Assembly: GCF_000740895.1 (NCBI RefSeq)
Contig: NC_025260.1
Span: forward strand, 558,001 to 622,000
Direction: 5' to 3'
DNA from: Theileria orientalis strain Shintoku
Lineage: Eukaryota; Apicomplexa; Aconoidasida; Piroplasmida; Theileriidae
DNA length: 64,000 bases
The translations under genes were made by a program, and so were the position numbers. The notes below the pieces were generated by a model. The model had not been told where the DNA came from. It did no database searches and worked only from the letters and a program-made list of their open reading frames with translations. Shown here piece by piece: positions 1-9,964 of the stretch. The stretch's first letter is position 1. The number at the start of each line of letters is the position of its first letter.

Positions 1-2221
1 CTGGCACATCAAAACTTAATCTTCTTCCTAGCTCCAGTTTACTGTCAACATCCTCTTTAGTTTTTACACCCATTTTAAACCTGTTTTGGTCTTCAGGATC
101 TTCAGGCGATGCATCCTTTTCACTATTCGACCCTTTATCCCCTCTCGTAATCTTACTTCCAAAGTCCAATATTGATTCCAGACTTGACATTTTTGGCTTA
201 TCCTGCGAACCTCCTGAGGAATGCTTTACAGTGTCCTTTTCCCGATTATTTTCCTCGTCCTTCGCGTACTCCTTTGATGATTCCTTCACTATACCCTTGA
301 GTGGTTCCTTCGGTTCCTTCGGTTCCTTTGTTTCACCTTTTGCTGATTCTGATCCTGTTTCCTTTTCTTCTGACTTGGGTTCCCATCCTAGCCTCTTCGC
401 TAAGTCAAATCCCAACTCCTTACTCGTCTTATATCCCAGGTCCAACAGAGTTTCCTTTTCAGACTTATTCTTTTCTTCTGCGGGCTTAACTAAACTTTTA
501 CTCTCCTTCGCGTAATCCTTTTTATCCAGGCCAAACAGAGTCTCAAACTTCTGTCCACTCTTATCTTCTTCTTTCTTCTCCTTTTCTTTTTCATTGTGAT
601 TCTTGTTTTTGTCTTCTTTTTCTTTACCATTCTCATTTTCCTTTTCTTTATTCTTCTCATCCTTCTCCTTTTTATTTTCTTCCTCTTCTTCTCCAAACCA
701 ACTTTTCTTAAGATTTAATTCACTAAACATTCCAAATAACTTATTTTCCTGTTTATTTTTTTCTTCTTCGTCTGCTCCCTTTTTATTCTTGTCTTCAACG
801 TCCATTAGTGAGAAAACCTTAGTCTTTGTGGTCTGTGGACTTGCATCACACGATCCTGAGCCTGCCTTCGTTGCGGTCTCCTTCGGCGTCGTCTCTTCAC
901 TCTTTCCTGGCGTCGCCTCAAAGTTAAAGAAATCGAATGGTTTAAATTCGCTTTTCTTCGTAGCGGCTCCTTGTGCTGTTTTCGTGGGCACTGGTTCAAA
1001 ATTCAAGAAGTCTAGCTCCTTTGTGGTACTAATCTTCGTAGTCGGCTCTGGTCCTTTCTTCTTTGGCGAACTAAGGTCCGGCGGATCCACGTCCTTTCCT
1101 AACGCCCTCTCCTTCGACTCAGGCTTTACTTCTGTAGTCAGTTTATTTGTTGCAGAGTCCAAGAAGTCCAGGGCCTTAGCTCCTGTCTCCTTCAACGTCT
1201 TCAGTGGTCCCCGTGCGGCCGTGGGCGGTGGCGTTCTTGGGTCAAAGTAGGTTGCGCCTTGCTTTTTCCCTGGGTCCTTCCTGAGTGTTTCGTTTATCAT
1301 GTTAAGCAGACTTCCGTACGTTTCAACCTTTTCTGTGAACTGGAGTACGTAGCTCGTTCCGTAGAGCACGTTTCCTGACGCGGTTGGCAACACAAAGTGA
1401 ACAAAGTCCACCAACGAATCCTTCTTCTGCGACCCGAACGCCAGACCTGGCAGCAGGTGTAATGCCGACTGCAACTCTGAGGTGTGATCTCTTTCTGCTG
1501 TGTATGATTCTGAACTCTACAAATTATAATGTGCACTCTAACTTACGTATGTTGCCTTAAGCACATCGTCGTTCCCTGGCCTCCTCGGGTCCAGGTTCTG
1601 CGGGTGCTTGAGGATGAATTCGTTTCTCGAGTCCTTGTTGCGCAGTATAAACGCTCCCACCACTGGCGGCCCGTGCAGGCTCGTATAGTACATATTGTCG
1701 TAGAACTTCCCGAACTCGTTTTTAACTTCTGCCGACTCTTCTTTCGGCTTCTCTAAAGGTGGCGGCACTTTTCCGGTTTGTGTTCTCGGTCCGTCCAGCT
1801 CCAGGTTCAGGTATGCCACTGAATCCAGCGAATCTCTCGTGATGTGCTCCTTAAACGTCGCAGATTCAAAGTTTGAGTAGTTAACTGTCTCTGATGACTG
1901 TGATTGCTTTGACGCGGGCGTCGATGTGTCCGATTCCAGGGAGGTCGACTTCGGTGTGTTTTCTGACAAGTCCATCGGTTTCGCGTCCAATTTAATCTCC
2001 TTAAACTGCGCACTGAAAATCTGATCATCTGTTAGGAAGACCTGACTTTCTGAGGCTTTTTCTGCATCTTCTTTATTCTCCTCATTCCGATCAGAGGCTG
2101 AACTTATGAGATTCAGGTCCAGTATGTTTTCTGCTGGGAGCACAAACGCAGGTTCTGGCTCTTTATTTGGGTCGGATTTGTTTATTTGGTCAAACATTTC
2201 ATCAAATGATCGTTCTCCCAT
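1..2221 (-). CDS. DENN/AVL9-like protein, 5' part only (runs off window)
   Basis: Two exons are visible. Exon 1 (2221 to 1547) starts at the ATG at 2221; a 30-nt intron (1546-1517, GTAAGT...TTTGTAG) leads to exon 2, open from 1516 to base 1 with no stop. Residues about 185-300 resemble the upstream part of DENN domains of the AVL9/DENND6 type: a VVGAFILRNKDSRNEF strand, then LLPGLAF, then FVHFVLPTASGNVLYGTSY, comparable to the family's LPFLALPDG...FFHLP...YGISCYRQ. DENN proteins act on Rab GTPases or in late secretory traffic. The rest is charged low-complexity sequence, at first spaced (K)xxDFLNFE/FDFFNFE-like motifs and then long Lys/Glu-rich tracts near 530-760. The C-terminal DENN parts would lie outside the window. 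The DENN call rests on short motifs; a Theileria-specific hypothetical protein is the alternative. Confidence 0.5.
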
Positions 2222-2891
2222 TCTCTAAATTTACACAAATTTGATAATCAAATTCAAAATGAAAATTAAAAATAAGAACGATTCAGCTTTACAATGCGAT
2301 AAAATCACTCAATACTTCTTCCAATACACTATGTTACAAAATATGTCTGATTATACAATATAAGTGCTCTAAAAACATGTAAATTCAACAATATTCTAGA
2401 TTTGAGAATAAGAATGTTAGGTAAGGGTCACCTTATTCCGAGAATTAAATATAATATTCCATATTAATTTCTTATGTTGAAATTTGTAAAAATCTATATT
2501 ACATAAAATGATATTATACACTTTAGTTAGTAAAATATGATACAGCTATAAAATATTATGACAAACGGAATCAGAATTGAGATAGCGATAATCGGAAATC
2601 ATACTATATTGCATAATAATGAAGACTATAAAAAATGTAAACAATGTGTATAATAAATCAGTACAAGTTTTACACCTAAAAAATATCAATCCCCCATAGA
2701 ATGGTCGTTTTTTTATAATACAATATATTTAGCAGTTTACTATCTAAATATTGTAAAAATATTTTTGTTTTATTTAACAAACTTATTTTTATTAATCTCT
2801 TTAGATTCTTTCTTTGCTTTTGAGTTTTACCTCTTTTCTCGTTCTTCTTACACAAAATTTCATTATCAATTCATAAACACACAGATTTAAA
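2222..2891. other. AT-rich divergent intergenic region
   Basis: 670 bp between the start codons of the DENN-like gene (minus) and TCTP (plus), so it must hold both promoters. It is very AT-rich with poly-T and poly-A runs near 2710 and 2760-2800. I see no ORF, RNA gene or clear repeat. Confidence 0.6.
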
Positions 2892-3538
2892 ATGAAGGTC
2901 TACAAAGACTTATATTCTGAAGATGAGGTCTGCTCAGATGCCTACGATCATTTAGATCCTTTTGAGAATTCCGAACTTGCATCAGGTTTGTCATTTTTTT
3001 ATATCGCACAATCTTGCCTTATTTCAACAATTTACACATTTCACCGGTATTTAAGACATACATATGTTTAGTTGCTTTCGAGGTTAAAACTTCAAAGGTT
3101 GCAAAGGGAGAGGAGGACTATGGGATCGGCTACAAGTATGTCTCCCTTGTGTTTATAGCCTAATTTTAATTTAGCGATGAGGAAGGGGGCGACGGCGGTC
3201 AGCCAGACCCCAATGTCGAGATGGTTGTCGACATTGTCGATAAATTTGGTCTACAATCACTCCAGCTGACCAAGAAGGATTACACCTCGTACATTAAGAA
3301 GTACATCCAGAGGTTGGCTGCAACACTGCAAGAAAAAAACCCTGATCGTGTCGATACCTTCAAAACAGGTGTTTCTGAGTTTGTTAAGTACGTTCTCGCC
3401 CATTTCGACGATTTCGAGTTTTATGTTGGAGAATCTTTGGATTACGAGGCCGGTTTGGTCTACGCATACTACAAGGGCGAAGAAGTTTCTCCTAGACTTG
3501 TTTTCCTCAAGGATGGCTTGACGGAAGAACGCTACTAA
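2892..3538 (+). CDS. TCTP: Translationally controlled tumour protein (TCTP)
   Basis: Three exons: 2892-2985, 3072-3135 and 3175-3538, with GT...AG introns of 86 and 39 nt. The spliced frame is 522 nt, 173 residues, the normal TCTP size. The start is the first ATG and gives the classical N-terminus MKVYKDLYSEDEVCSDAY. The loop region (EDYGIGYNDEEGG), the helical part (YTSYIKKYIQRL) and the C-terminal FYVGESLDYEAGLVYAYY match the family. TCTP is an abundant cytosolic protein linked to growth, calcium binding and stress; apicomplexan forms can be secreted and act as histamine-releasing factors (family knowledge). No signal peptide is visible. The next gene on the same strand begins 188 bp downstream. 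Confidence 0.95.
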
Positions 3539-3726
3539 GCTAGTTAATCTCCTTCATCTATGTGTACTATGTGCTCAACTTCTTTATCCGAGGGAACTCG
3601 GATTTTGCCCATTTATGCGTCTTAAATTAGATTGGAGCTGAATGTGCCAGTGTTGGTTAATTTTAATCACGTTTATGATGGTACCTAACATTCTTGGATC
3701 CCTAACACATATCACTATTTATAATT

Positions 3727-4739
3727 ATGGATACCATAGGAGATGTCGTTCATAAAAAATTCACATACATCTATGTTTCTTCGGACATCAATACTCCAGT
3801 TAAAGCGCTTGAGTTTTCGGGAAAAGAGAATGATTTTAGGGATTTGCTGACAGGACACTTCACGCGACACCACTTGCTGCCCGAGGAGCGGCAAAACTTC
3901 GAAAAATACCTCGTTAAAGAGTACGAGGAGAACAAAAACAAAAATAAGGCCGAAGAAGGTTCTTCCAACTCGTTTAAGCTCACACCGGACTTCCTGAGTA
4001 ACACAATCGACACCGCTGGCTCAAACTACCAGGTATTTTGGGCATAACTGCGCCTTTACACACACACTCAACTCAGATCATTCCTCTAACTCTACCCAGC
4101 GATAAAACAAACTATCTCGGCATCAACTGTTATATTGACAGCATCGGCAGGGTGAAGAACCTTCCGAGCAACTCCAGGATGACTCGCATCTGTTCAACCG
4201 GTACCCTCAGACTCCCACTCAATTCTTCAGACATTCGCGGAGACTGCTTCATCTCGAGGACCTACGACGACGAGGACGTGTTCAAGCGGGTCGACTTCAC
4301 GATGGACGACTACAACGAGCTTCTGGAGAACCCTCCGTCCGCCGAGGGAAGGTTAGTCTCAGATTCGCCATGTGACCTTAGGTGGGACGCCTCGAAGGCG
4401 TTTTCGAACGCCCTCACGCAGAGCTCCGCGACTGCTAGTGCGAAGGAAGAGGTGAAGAACTCGTGCGAAAACTGCAAGAAGGTACGTCACTGTAGCTGCT
4501 ATTACTGGTGTTACTTGTGTTACTGGTACTACTGCTGTTACTGGTGTTACTTGTGTTACTGGTATTACTGGTACTACTGGTGTCAATCTATTACTGGCAA
4601 TTCTGGCGCCAACGCTGTTTAGGAGGGCGGCGATGCTGCAGGCCTGAAGCTGTGTTCTGGCTGCAAGAAGGTCAAGTACTGCTCCGTGCAGTGCCAGAAG
4701 GACGACTGGCGCTTCCATCGTAGAATCTGTAAAGTATGA
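3727..4739 (+). CDS. MYND zinc-finger protein
   Basis: Three exons, 3727-4032, 4077-4481 and 4623-4739, all joined in phase 0, give 275 residues. The last about 40 residues form a MYND finger: CENCKK in exon 2, then [16 protein letters not shown] and WRFHRRIC in exon 3, with the Cys/His pattern C-x2-C...C-x2-C...C-x3-C...H-x3-C complete. The intron therefore splits the zinc finger. MYND domains bind proline-rich peptides and usually recruit partners. The N-terminal 230 residues show no family I recognise. Intron 2 (4482-4622) is filled with a TTACTGGTGTTAC-type repeat. The stop codon lies only 2 bp from the stop of EF-G on the other strand, so the 3' UTRs must overlap. Confidence 0.85.
4494..4605. 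repeat. Short tandem repeat inside MYND-gene intron 2
   Basis: Imperfect repeats of TTACTGGTGTTACTTG and TTACTGGTACTAC fill most of the 141-nt intron. The run stays clear of both splice sites. It is one of several intronic minisatellites in the window. Confidence 0.8.
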
Positions 4740-4741
4740 CA

Positions 4742-7702
4742 TTAATCTTTTCTCGTCGACACTATTTGATCCTGGACCTCGCGCGGCACCGGCTCGTAGT
4801 GCGACATTTCCATGGTGTAGAAGCCGCGGCCCTGGCTCAACGAGCGCAGCTTCGATATGTACCCGGTCATTTCCTTCAGAGGCGCCACCGCCTCGATCTC
4901 CTTCACGGAGCCGTGTCCGTCCCTGTTGCTCTTAATTTTCCCGCGCCTCTTCGACAGGTCTGAAATAACTTCTCCGAAGTTCACCGTCGGACACACTATT
5001 CGCACCTTCATGATCGGCTCGAGCAGCCTCATTCCCGAGAGGCGGGCTGCCTCCCTGATGCCTCTCGAGGTCGCCATCTTGAACGCGAACTCCGAGCTGT
5101 CGACCTCGTGGAAGGAGCCGTTGACCAGCGTTACGAGCACGTCGGTCACTGGGTAGTTCGCCAGCAGTCCCGTGTTCAGCTCCTCCCGCAGCGCCTGCTC
5201 TATGTACGGCACGAACTCCTTCGGGATTGCTCCTCCGAATATCTTGCTTTCAAACTTGACTCCGCTCCCCTGCTCCAGCGGAAGCACGTGAAAGTTCACG
5301 TGGCCGTACTGTCCGTGTCCTCCGGTCTGTTTGATGAACCTGTTTCACGGTTATTAGAGGCGCAATGTGATATCGATTCAACTTACTTTCCTTCCGCCTG
5401 GACCTCCTTCACGAACGTTTCCTTGAACGCCACCTGCGGGTCTCCCGTCTTCAACTCCAGCTTGTGCTCCCTCTTGATTCTGTCCAGGACCACCTCCAGG
5501 TGCAGCTCGCCCATTCCGCTTATTAGTGTCTGGCCGGTTTCCTTGTTCTAAAGAGTGGGTGTGACTAACTTCCCGATGGTCAACTTACTCTGTGCATCTT
5601 GAATGACGGGTCCTCGTCCATGTACTTCTCCAGCACTGGGTACAGTCTCACGTCGTCCCCCGAGTATATTATGTCCACTGAGCGGCTTATCACTGGTTCC
5701 GGGAACTCCATGGACTCTAGTACTATCGGCTCCTTTTCCGAGCACAGTGTGTCTCCCGTTATCGCCTTCACTCCCACCTACGTTTACCATTTTTAAAAAC
5801 ACTTTTCTCTCACCAGACACACTATGTCCCCTGCGTGTGCTTCCTTTATTTGCTTTCTTGTATCTGAGTGTACGAAGAGTATTTTCTGCACTCTCTGCGA
5901 TTTCTTCATCCTCGGGTTATATACGCTATCTCCCACCTTTACTGTCCCTCTGTATATCCTTACGAACGACTGTTTTCCCAAATTCGAGTCAAATGCCAAC
6001 TGAAAAAAAGATTAAGTCTTCTCATGCCCTACCTTAAAGACCAATGCTGCAAACGGCTGTGAGAAGTCCCTTACGTCGAAGTACGCATCGTTTCCTAATT
6101 CAAGTCTCATTTAATGCCAAACTAACTTTTATCATCGTCCTCCTCTGTGAGTTGTTGTTCTGGCTGCTTTCCTCCTTCTACATCTTCTTGTTGATCTTTT
6201 TCTTCCGATTCCTTTTCTAATTCACTGCTCTTAATCGACTCCAAAAATAACTTGTTTGTTTCACATGGTGATGGTAGGAAATCCAATACCATGTCCAATA
6301 TTCCTAGTATTTTTCTTACACAATTTCATAACTTACCTTGTATGTTTTTATTCTTTAGTGAACTCCCGCAGGCCAGTGGTACTACTTTGTTTGCCAATGT
6401 TAGTGTTCTCAGCATATCTCTTATTTCCTGTTCCGTTATCGGTTCTAAGTTATGTTTAAGGCACGATAAAGCCACCTCACCTTGTGCAAAATATTTTTCC
6501 ATTAGTTCTTCTGACTCCTGTGCCACTGTCTCCACCAACAACTCTCTTATTATCAATTAAATTTCTTTTTACTTACCTATATTTTTCATAACTTTCCTTC
6601 ATTTTCTTTGGTATTTCCAGTTCCTCGTAGTTGAAGTTGTTCTTCTCCTTTGAGAACTTATAAAATTTACTCCTACGTTCCGTTATCATCCTCTCAATTA
6701 CCTTATTACGTCTATTACTCCTTCGAAGTCACTATGCACTCCCACTGGTATAAATACTGGTATTGGAAACGCTCCCAGTTTTTCCTTCATTTCGTTAATA
6801 CACTTTTCAAAGTCCGCTCCTATTCTGTCCATCTTATTCACGTATGCTATTCTCGGAATCTAAAGTCCTTGTGCTACCTTGAACGCACCTTGTATCTGTC
6901 CGCCTGCCTCCACACTGTTTCTGATTGTGGCTCCACTCCTGCTACTCCGTCGAAAACCACAATCCCTCCGTCCAGCACTCTCAGTGACCTTTCCACCTAC
7001 AGCGGTTTCATCTTACTCCAACTTTACCTCGACTGTGAAATCAACGTGACCCGGCGTGTCAATAATGTTTATGCGATGTATTGGTATTTTGCGATATCCT
7101 CCTCTCCAGTAGCACGTCGTTGCTGCTGAGGTTATGGTTATTCCTCTCTCCTTCTCTTGCGGAAGGTAGTCCATTACTGCCTGGCCTGCAGATGTGTCAG
7201 TTTTCAATACACTTACCCTCATGCACTTCTCCCATTTTATAGGTAACTCCTGTCAAATAAAGTATTCTTTCTGTTGTTGTAGTCTTTCCAGCATCAATGT
7301 GTGCCATGATTCCTATACAACATTAAAGTTGTTTTTCGAAGGATAACTTCCATCAAACCCACCTATATTCCTATATCTTTCCAGTTTTACTTCTGTTATT
7401 TGAAAATCATTGCTGAGAGAAGCCAAATTAGGGGACAATTTACTCCTTTTATAAAAGGGTGTAACGTAATGGTTCAAAAAACTGTTGTTTTTACTTTGTA
7501 TTGGAGTCACATTATTGCGATTTATAAAGAAATATGGTTTCACATTAATGTTTGAACCATTTTTGCAAAATTTTCTGCAAAAATTTAAGTAATTATGCGA
7601 ATATGATAATTTGACATATGTGTAAAACAAAAGAATAAAGAAAAGCAGAATAGAGCTACATTTTAACATTTCAAGTAAAAATACAAATAAAATACTATAC
7701 AA
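4742..7702 (-). CDS. fusA: Organellar (likely apicoplast) elongation factor G
   Basis: A multi-exon gene with stop at 4744-4742. Exon 1 is 7702-7363 and exon 2 is 7312-7217; introns are very short (the 31-nt one at 7216-7186 is an example). EF-G catalyses GTP-driven ribosome translocation. The G1 motif [16 protein letters not shown]2 [12 protein letters not shown]3 DTPGHVDF and G4 NKMD are visible in order, followed by EF-G domains II-V down to the C-terminus (exon 5299-4742, e.g. [17 protein letters not shown] and [16 protein letters not shown]). The first about 110 residues precede the GTPase domain and hold a hydrophobic stretch ([15 protein letters not shown]) then a basic Asn/Lys-rich region, as in signal plus transit peptides of apicoplast proteins. 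A second Met at codon 12 is an alternative start. Bacterial-type rather than eEF2. Mitochondrial targeting is the alternative. Confidence 0.9.
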
Positions 7703-7990
7703 ATTGGGATTTAACCTTTTAAACTGATCATAACTTATAAAATTCGGTTTTCTATGATAAATTTATAGTTATGTGGATAATCACTATTTATTGATATTCT
7801 CAGATTTATTTTTTAATACTAATACATAAACTTTAAAATTTTATTACCCAGCACTGGATTCCTATATATTTTATCAATTTATTAGATGTTTTAAGCATTT
7901 TTTTGCTGGAGTCCAGACAATTATTTAAATTAGTAATTCAGTCATATATATATTTTATCAAAATCATATGATTTTAGTTGTATATTAAAA

Positions 7991-9340
7991 ATGTCGATTT
8001 ATCAGAAGATAGCTGATATTGAGGCCGAAATGGCCAGAACCCAGAAGAACAAAGCCACTAACTTTCACTTGGGTTTGCTCAAGGCCAAGTTATCTAAACT
8101 AAGAGCCCAGCTTATAGAAGGTTAGTATTTTTTTAAAACAAATAACCAATTTTTCTAGGAGGTGGAAGCAAGGGTGGCGGAGCTGGAGAAGGTTTCGATG
8201 TTTCGAAAACCGGAGATGCTCGTGTTGGACTGGTCGGATTCCCCTCTGTAGGAAAGTCCACACTTCTAAATAAGCTTACCGGCACCTTTTCTGAGGTCGC
8301 CGATTACGAATTCACAACTCTCACGTGCGTTCCCGGCGTGATAAAGTACAAGGGCTCAAAGATCCAACTGCTGGATCTCCCGGGAATCATTGAGGGAGCC
8401 AAGGACGGAAAGGGTCGAGGAAAACAAGTTATTGCTGTTGCGAGAACTTGCACTCTGATCCTGGTCGTGCTGGATTCTTCCAAGTCAATGCATCATAAGA
8501 AGCTGTTAGAAAAGGAAATGGAAGGCTTTGGCATTAGGCTAAACAGGTCGCCTCCTAACATAACCTTCACCAGAAAGGATAAAGGTTAGTAAATACATAT
8601 AGGCTATATCTGCATGGTTACGCCATTATTTAGAGTTGCAATACCAATAGTAACAACTTCAATAGTAGCAATAGCCAATGATGTATAGGCGGCGTTTCAA
8701 TCACACACACCGTCCCTTTGACCAACATTGACGAGGATATGATTAAGTCTATCTGCCACGAGTATCGCATAAGCAACGCCTCCTTTGTTATCAGGTGTGA
8801 TCCCACTGTGGATGACATCATTGACGTGATCGAGGGAAATCGGATTTACATCCCCTGTTTGTACGTAATGAACAAAATCGATCAAATAACGATCCCAGAA
8901 CTGGATATACTCTCTCAAGTTCCACATTACGTTCCAATATCGGCACATCACGAGGTACTTTTGCCGACGCATATCGACTGCGTCACACACACACACGCAT
9001 TGCATATATACGTTCCATATATTGACTATATTAAAAATAAAGCCATAAATAACTGTTTTAGTGGAATCTGGACACTTTGCTGGAAATGATTTGGAAGTAC
9101 TTGGACTTGATAAGGATATACACTAAGCCGAGGGGGAAGATTCCGGACTACGAGGCGCCCGTGATTCTGAAGCGAAGCAACTCGCGCGTCGAGGACTTCT
9201 GCGTGAGGATTCACAAGTCGCTGCTCTCGCAGTTCAAGTACGCCCTCGTTTGGGGCAAGTCGGCCAAACACAACCCGCAGAAGGTCGGCAAGGACCACTT
9301 TCTGGCCGACCAGGACATTGTCCAAATAGTGAAGAAGTAG
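7991..9340 (+). CDS. DRG1: Developmentally regulated GTP-binding protein 1 (DRG1/Rbg1)
   Basis: Four exons (7991-8120, 8159-8584, 8689-8954, 9062-9340) splice to 1,101 nt, 366 residues, matching the usual DRG1 length of 367. The N-terminus ([17 protein letters not shown]) is the DRG1 signature. The Obg/HflX-type G domain has G1 [17 protein letters not shown]3 DLPGIIEGA, and G4 NKID, followed by the TGS-type C-terminus ending in [20 protein letters not shown]1 associates with translating ribosomes together with DFRP1-type partners and relieves stalls (family knowledge). It acts in the cytosol. The first three exons are AT-rich and the last is distinctly GC-rich. The start is preceded by an A-rich context (AAAAATG). 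Confidence 0.96.
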
Positions 9341-9539
9341 CCTCCACCGTTCGGATTCGCCGAGAATCATTAGTGTTAATTTTATCGTTTTGCGTGCCTA
9401 CTCTCCTATTAGCAGTCCCTTTTCCTTTTCAGGCTCTGCGGTCATGGGGAGGTCAGTCCCCTTCAGGGAGCAGTATTTATTTTTTAGCTTATTTGTGCTT
9501 TTTAATTTCCCCTATCTCTTTTGTATGTCGGCCTTTTAA

Positions 9540-9937
9540 ATGCGTTCCGGGAATGGTAACGCCCCCAATATCGATATCGATGTTGTAAAGGGCCTCAGTC
9601 AGCCTTCGGCTCTTTACGACGAGCTCGTTCGTTACATTCTGTCGACAGTTGGATGCAAGCTGCAGAACGAGTCCACTTTGCGGCTCGTTTCTCACGCCGC
9701 TCAGATCTCTCTCGAGAAGGTGCGTCGTTCCCTTGTAATTTTTTTTAGCTTTTCGAGGAGGCCAAGAGCGTTCAGGTTTCAAAACGTCTGAGCCGCGGCG
9801 ACCATGAGGCCAAGCCCGCTCTGTTGAAGGAGGACGTTAAGGAGCTCGAGTTCCCTGCTGTTTGTGAGACTCTGCAGAAGACTGACCCCAATGTTCACAA
9901 CTACAATATATTTTTAGAGCCTAACGAGAACATTTAA
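9540..9937 (+). CDS. Small TAF10-like histone-fold protein
   Basis: Two exons (9540-9719 and 9749-9937) with a 29-nt intron in phase 0 give 122 residues. Residues about 28-68 (LYDELVRYILSTVGCKLQNE then LRLVSHAAQISLEKLFEEA) have the layout of the TAF10 histone fold, in particular the family's RL(I/V)S.AAQ helix. A short charged linker and ALLKEDVKELEF follow, in the place of TAF10's LT.EDL segment. TAF10 is a subunit of TFIID and SAGA. The family usually ends nearer the fold; here a further 20 residues follow. Similarity is short, so another histone-fold protein is possible. The stop lies 27 bp from that of the SET8-like gene on the opposite strand. Confidence 0.5.
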
Positions 9938-9964
9938 GCTAATATATTATTTGTGGTTTACTTT

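Noticed and set aside
490..696. Basic Lys/Arg-rich ORF on the minus strand
   Set aside because: It is an out-of-frame reading of the Lys/Glu-rich coding tract of the DENN-like gene.
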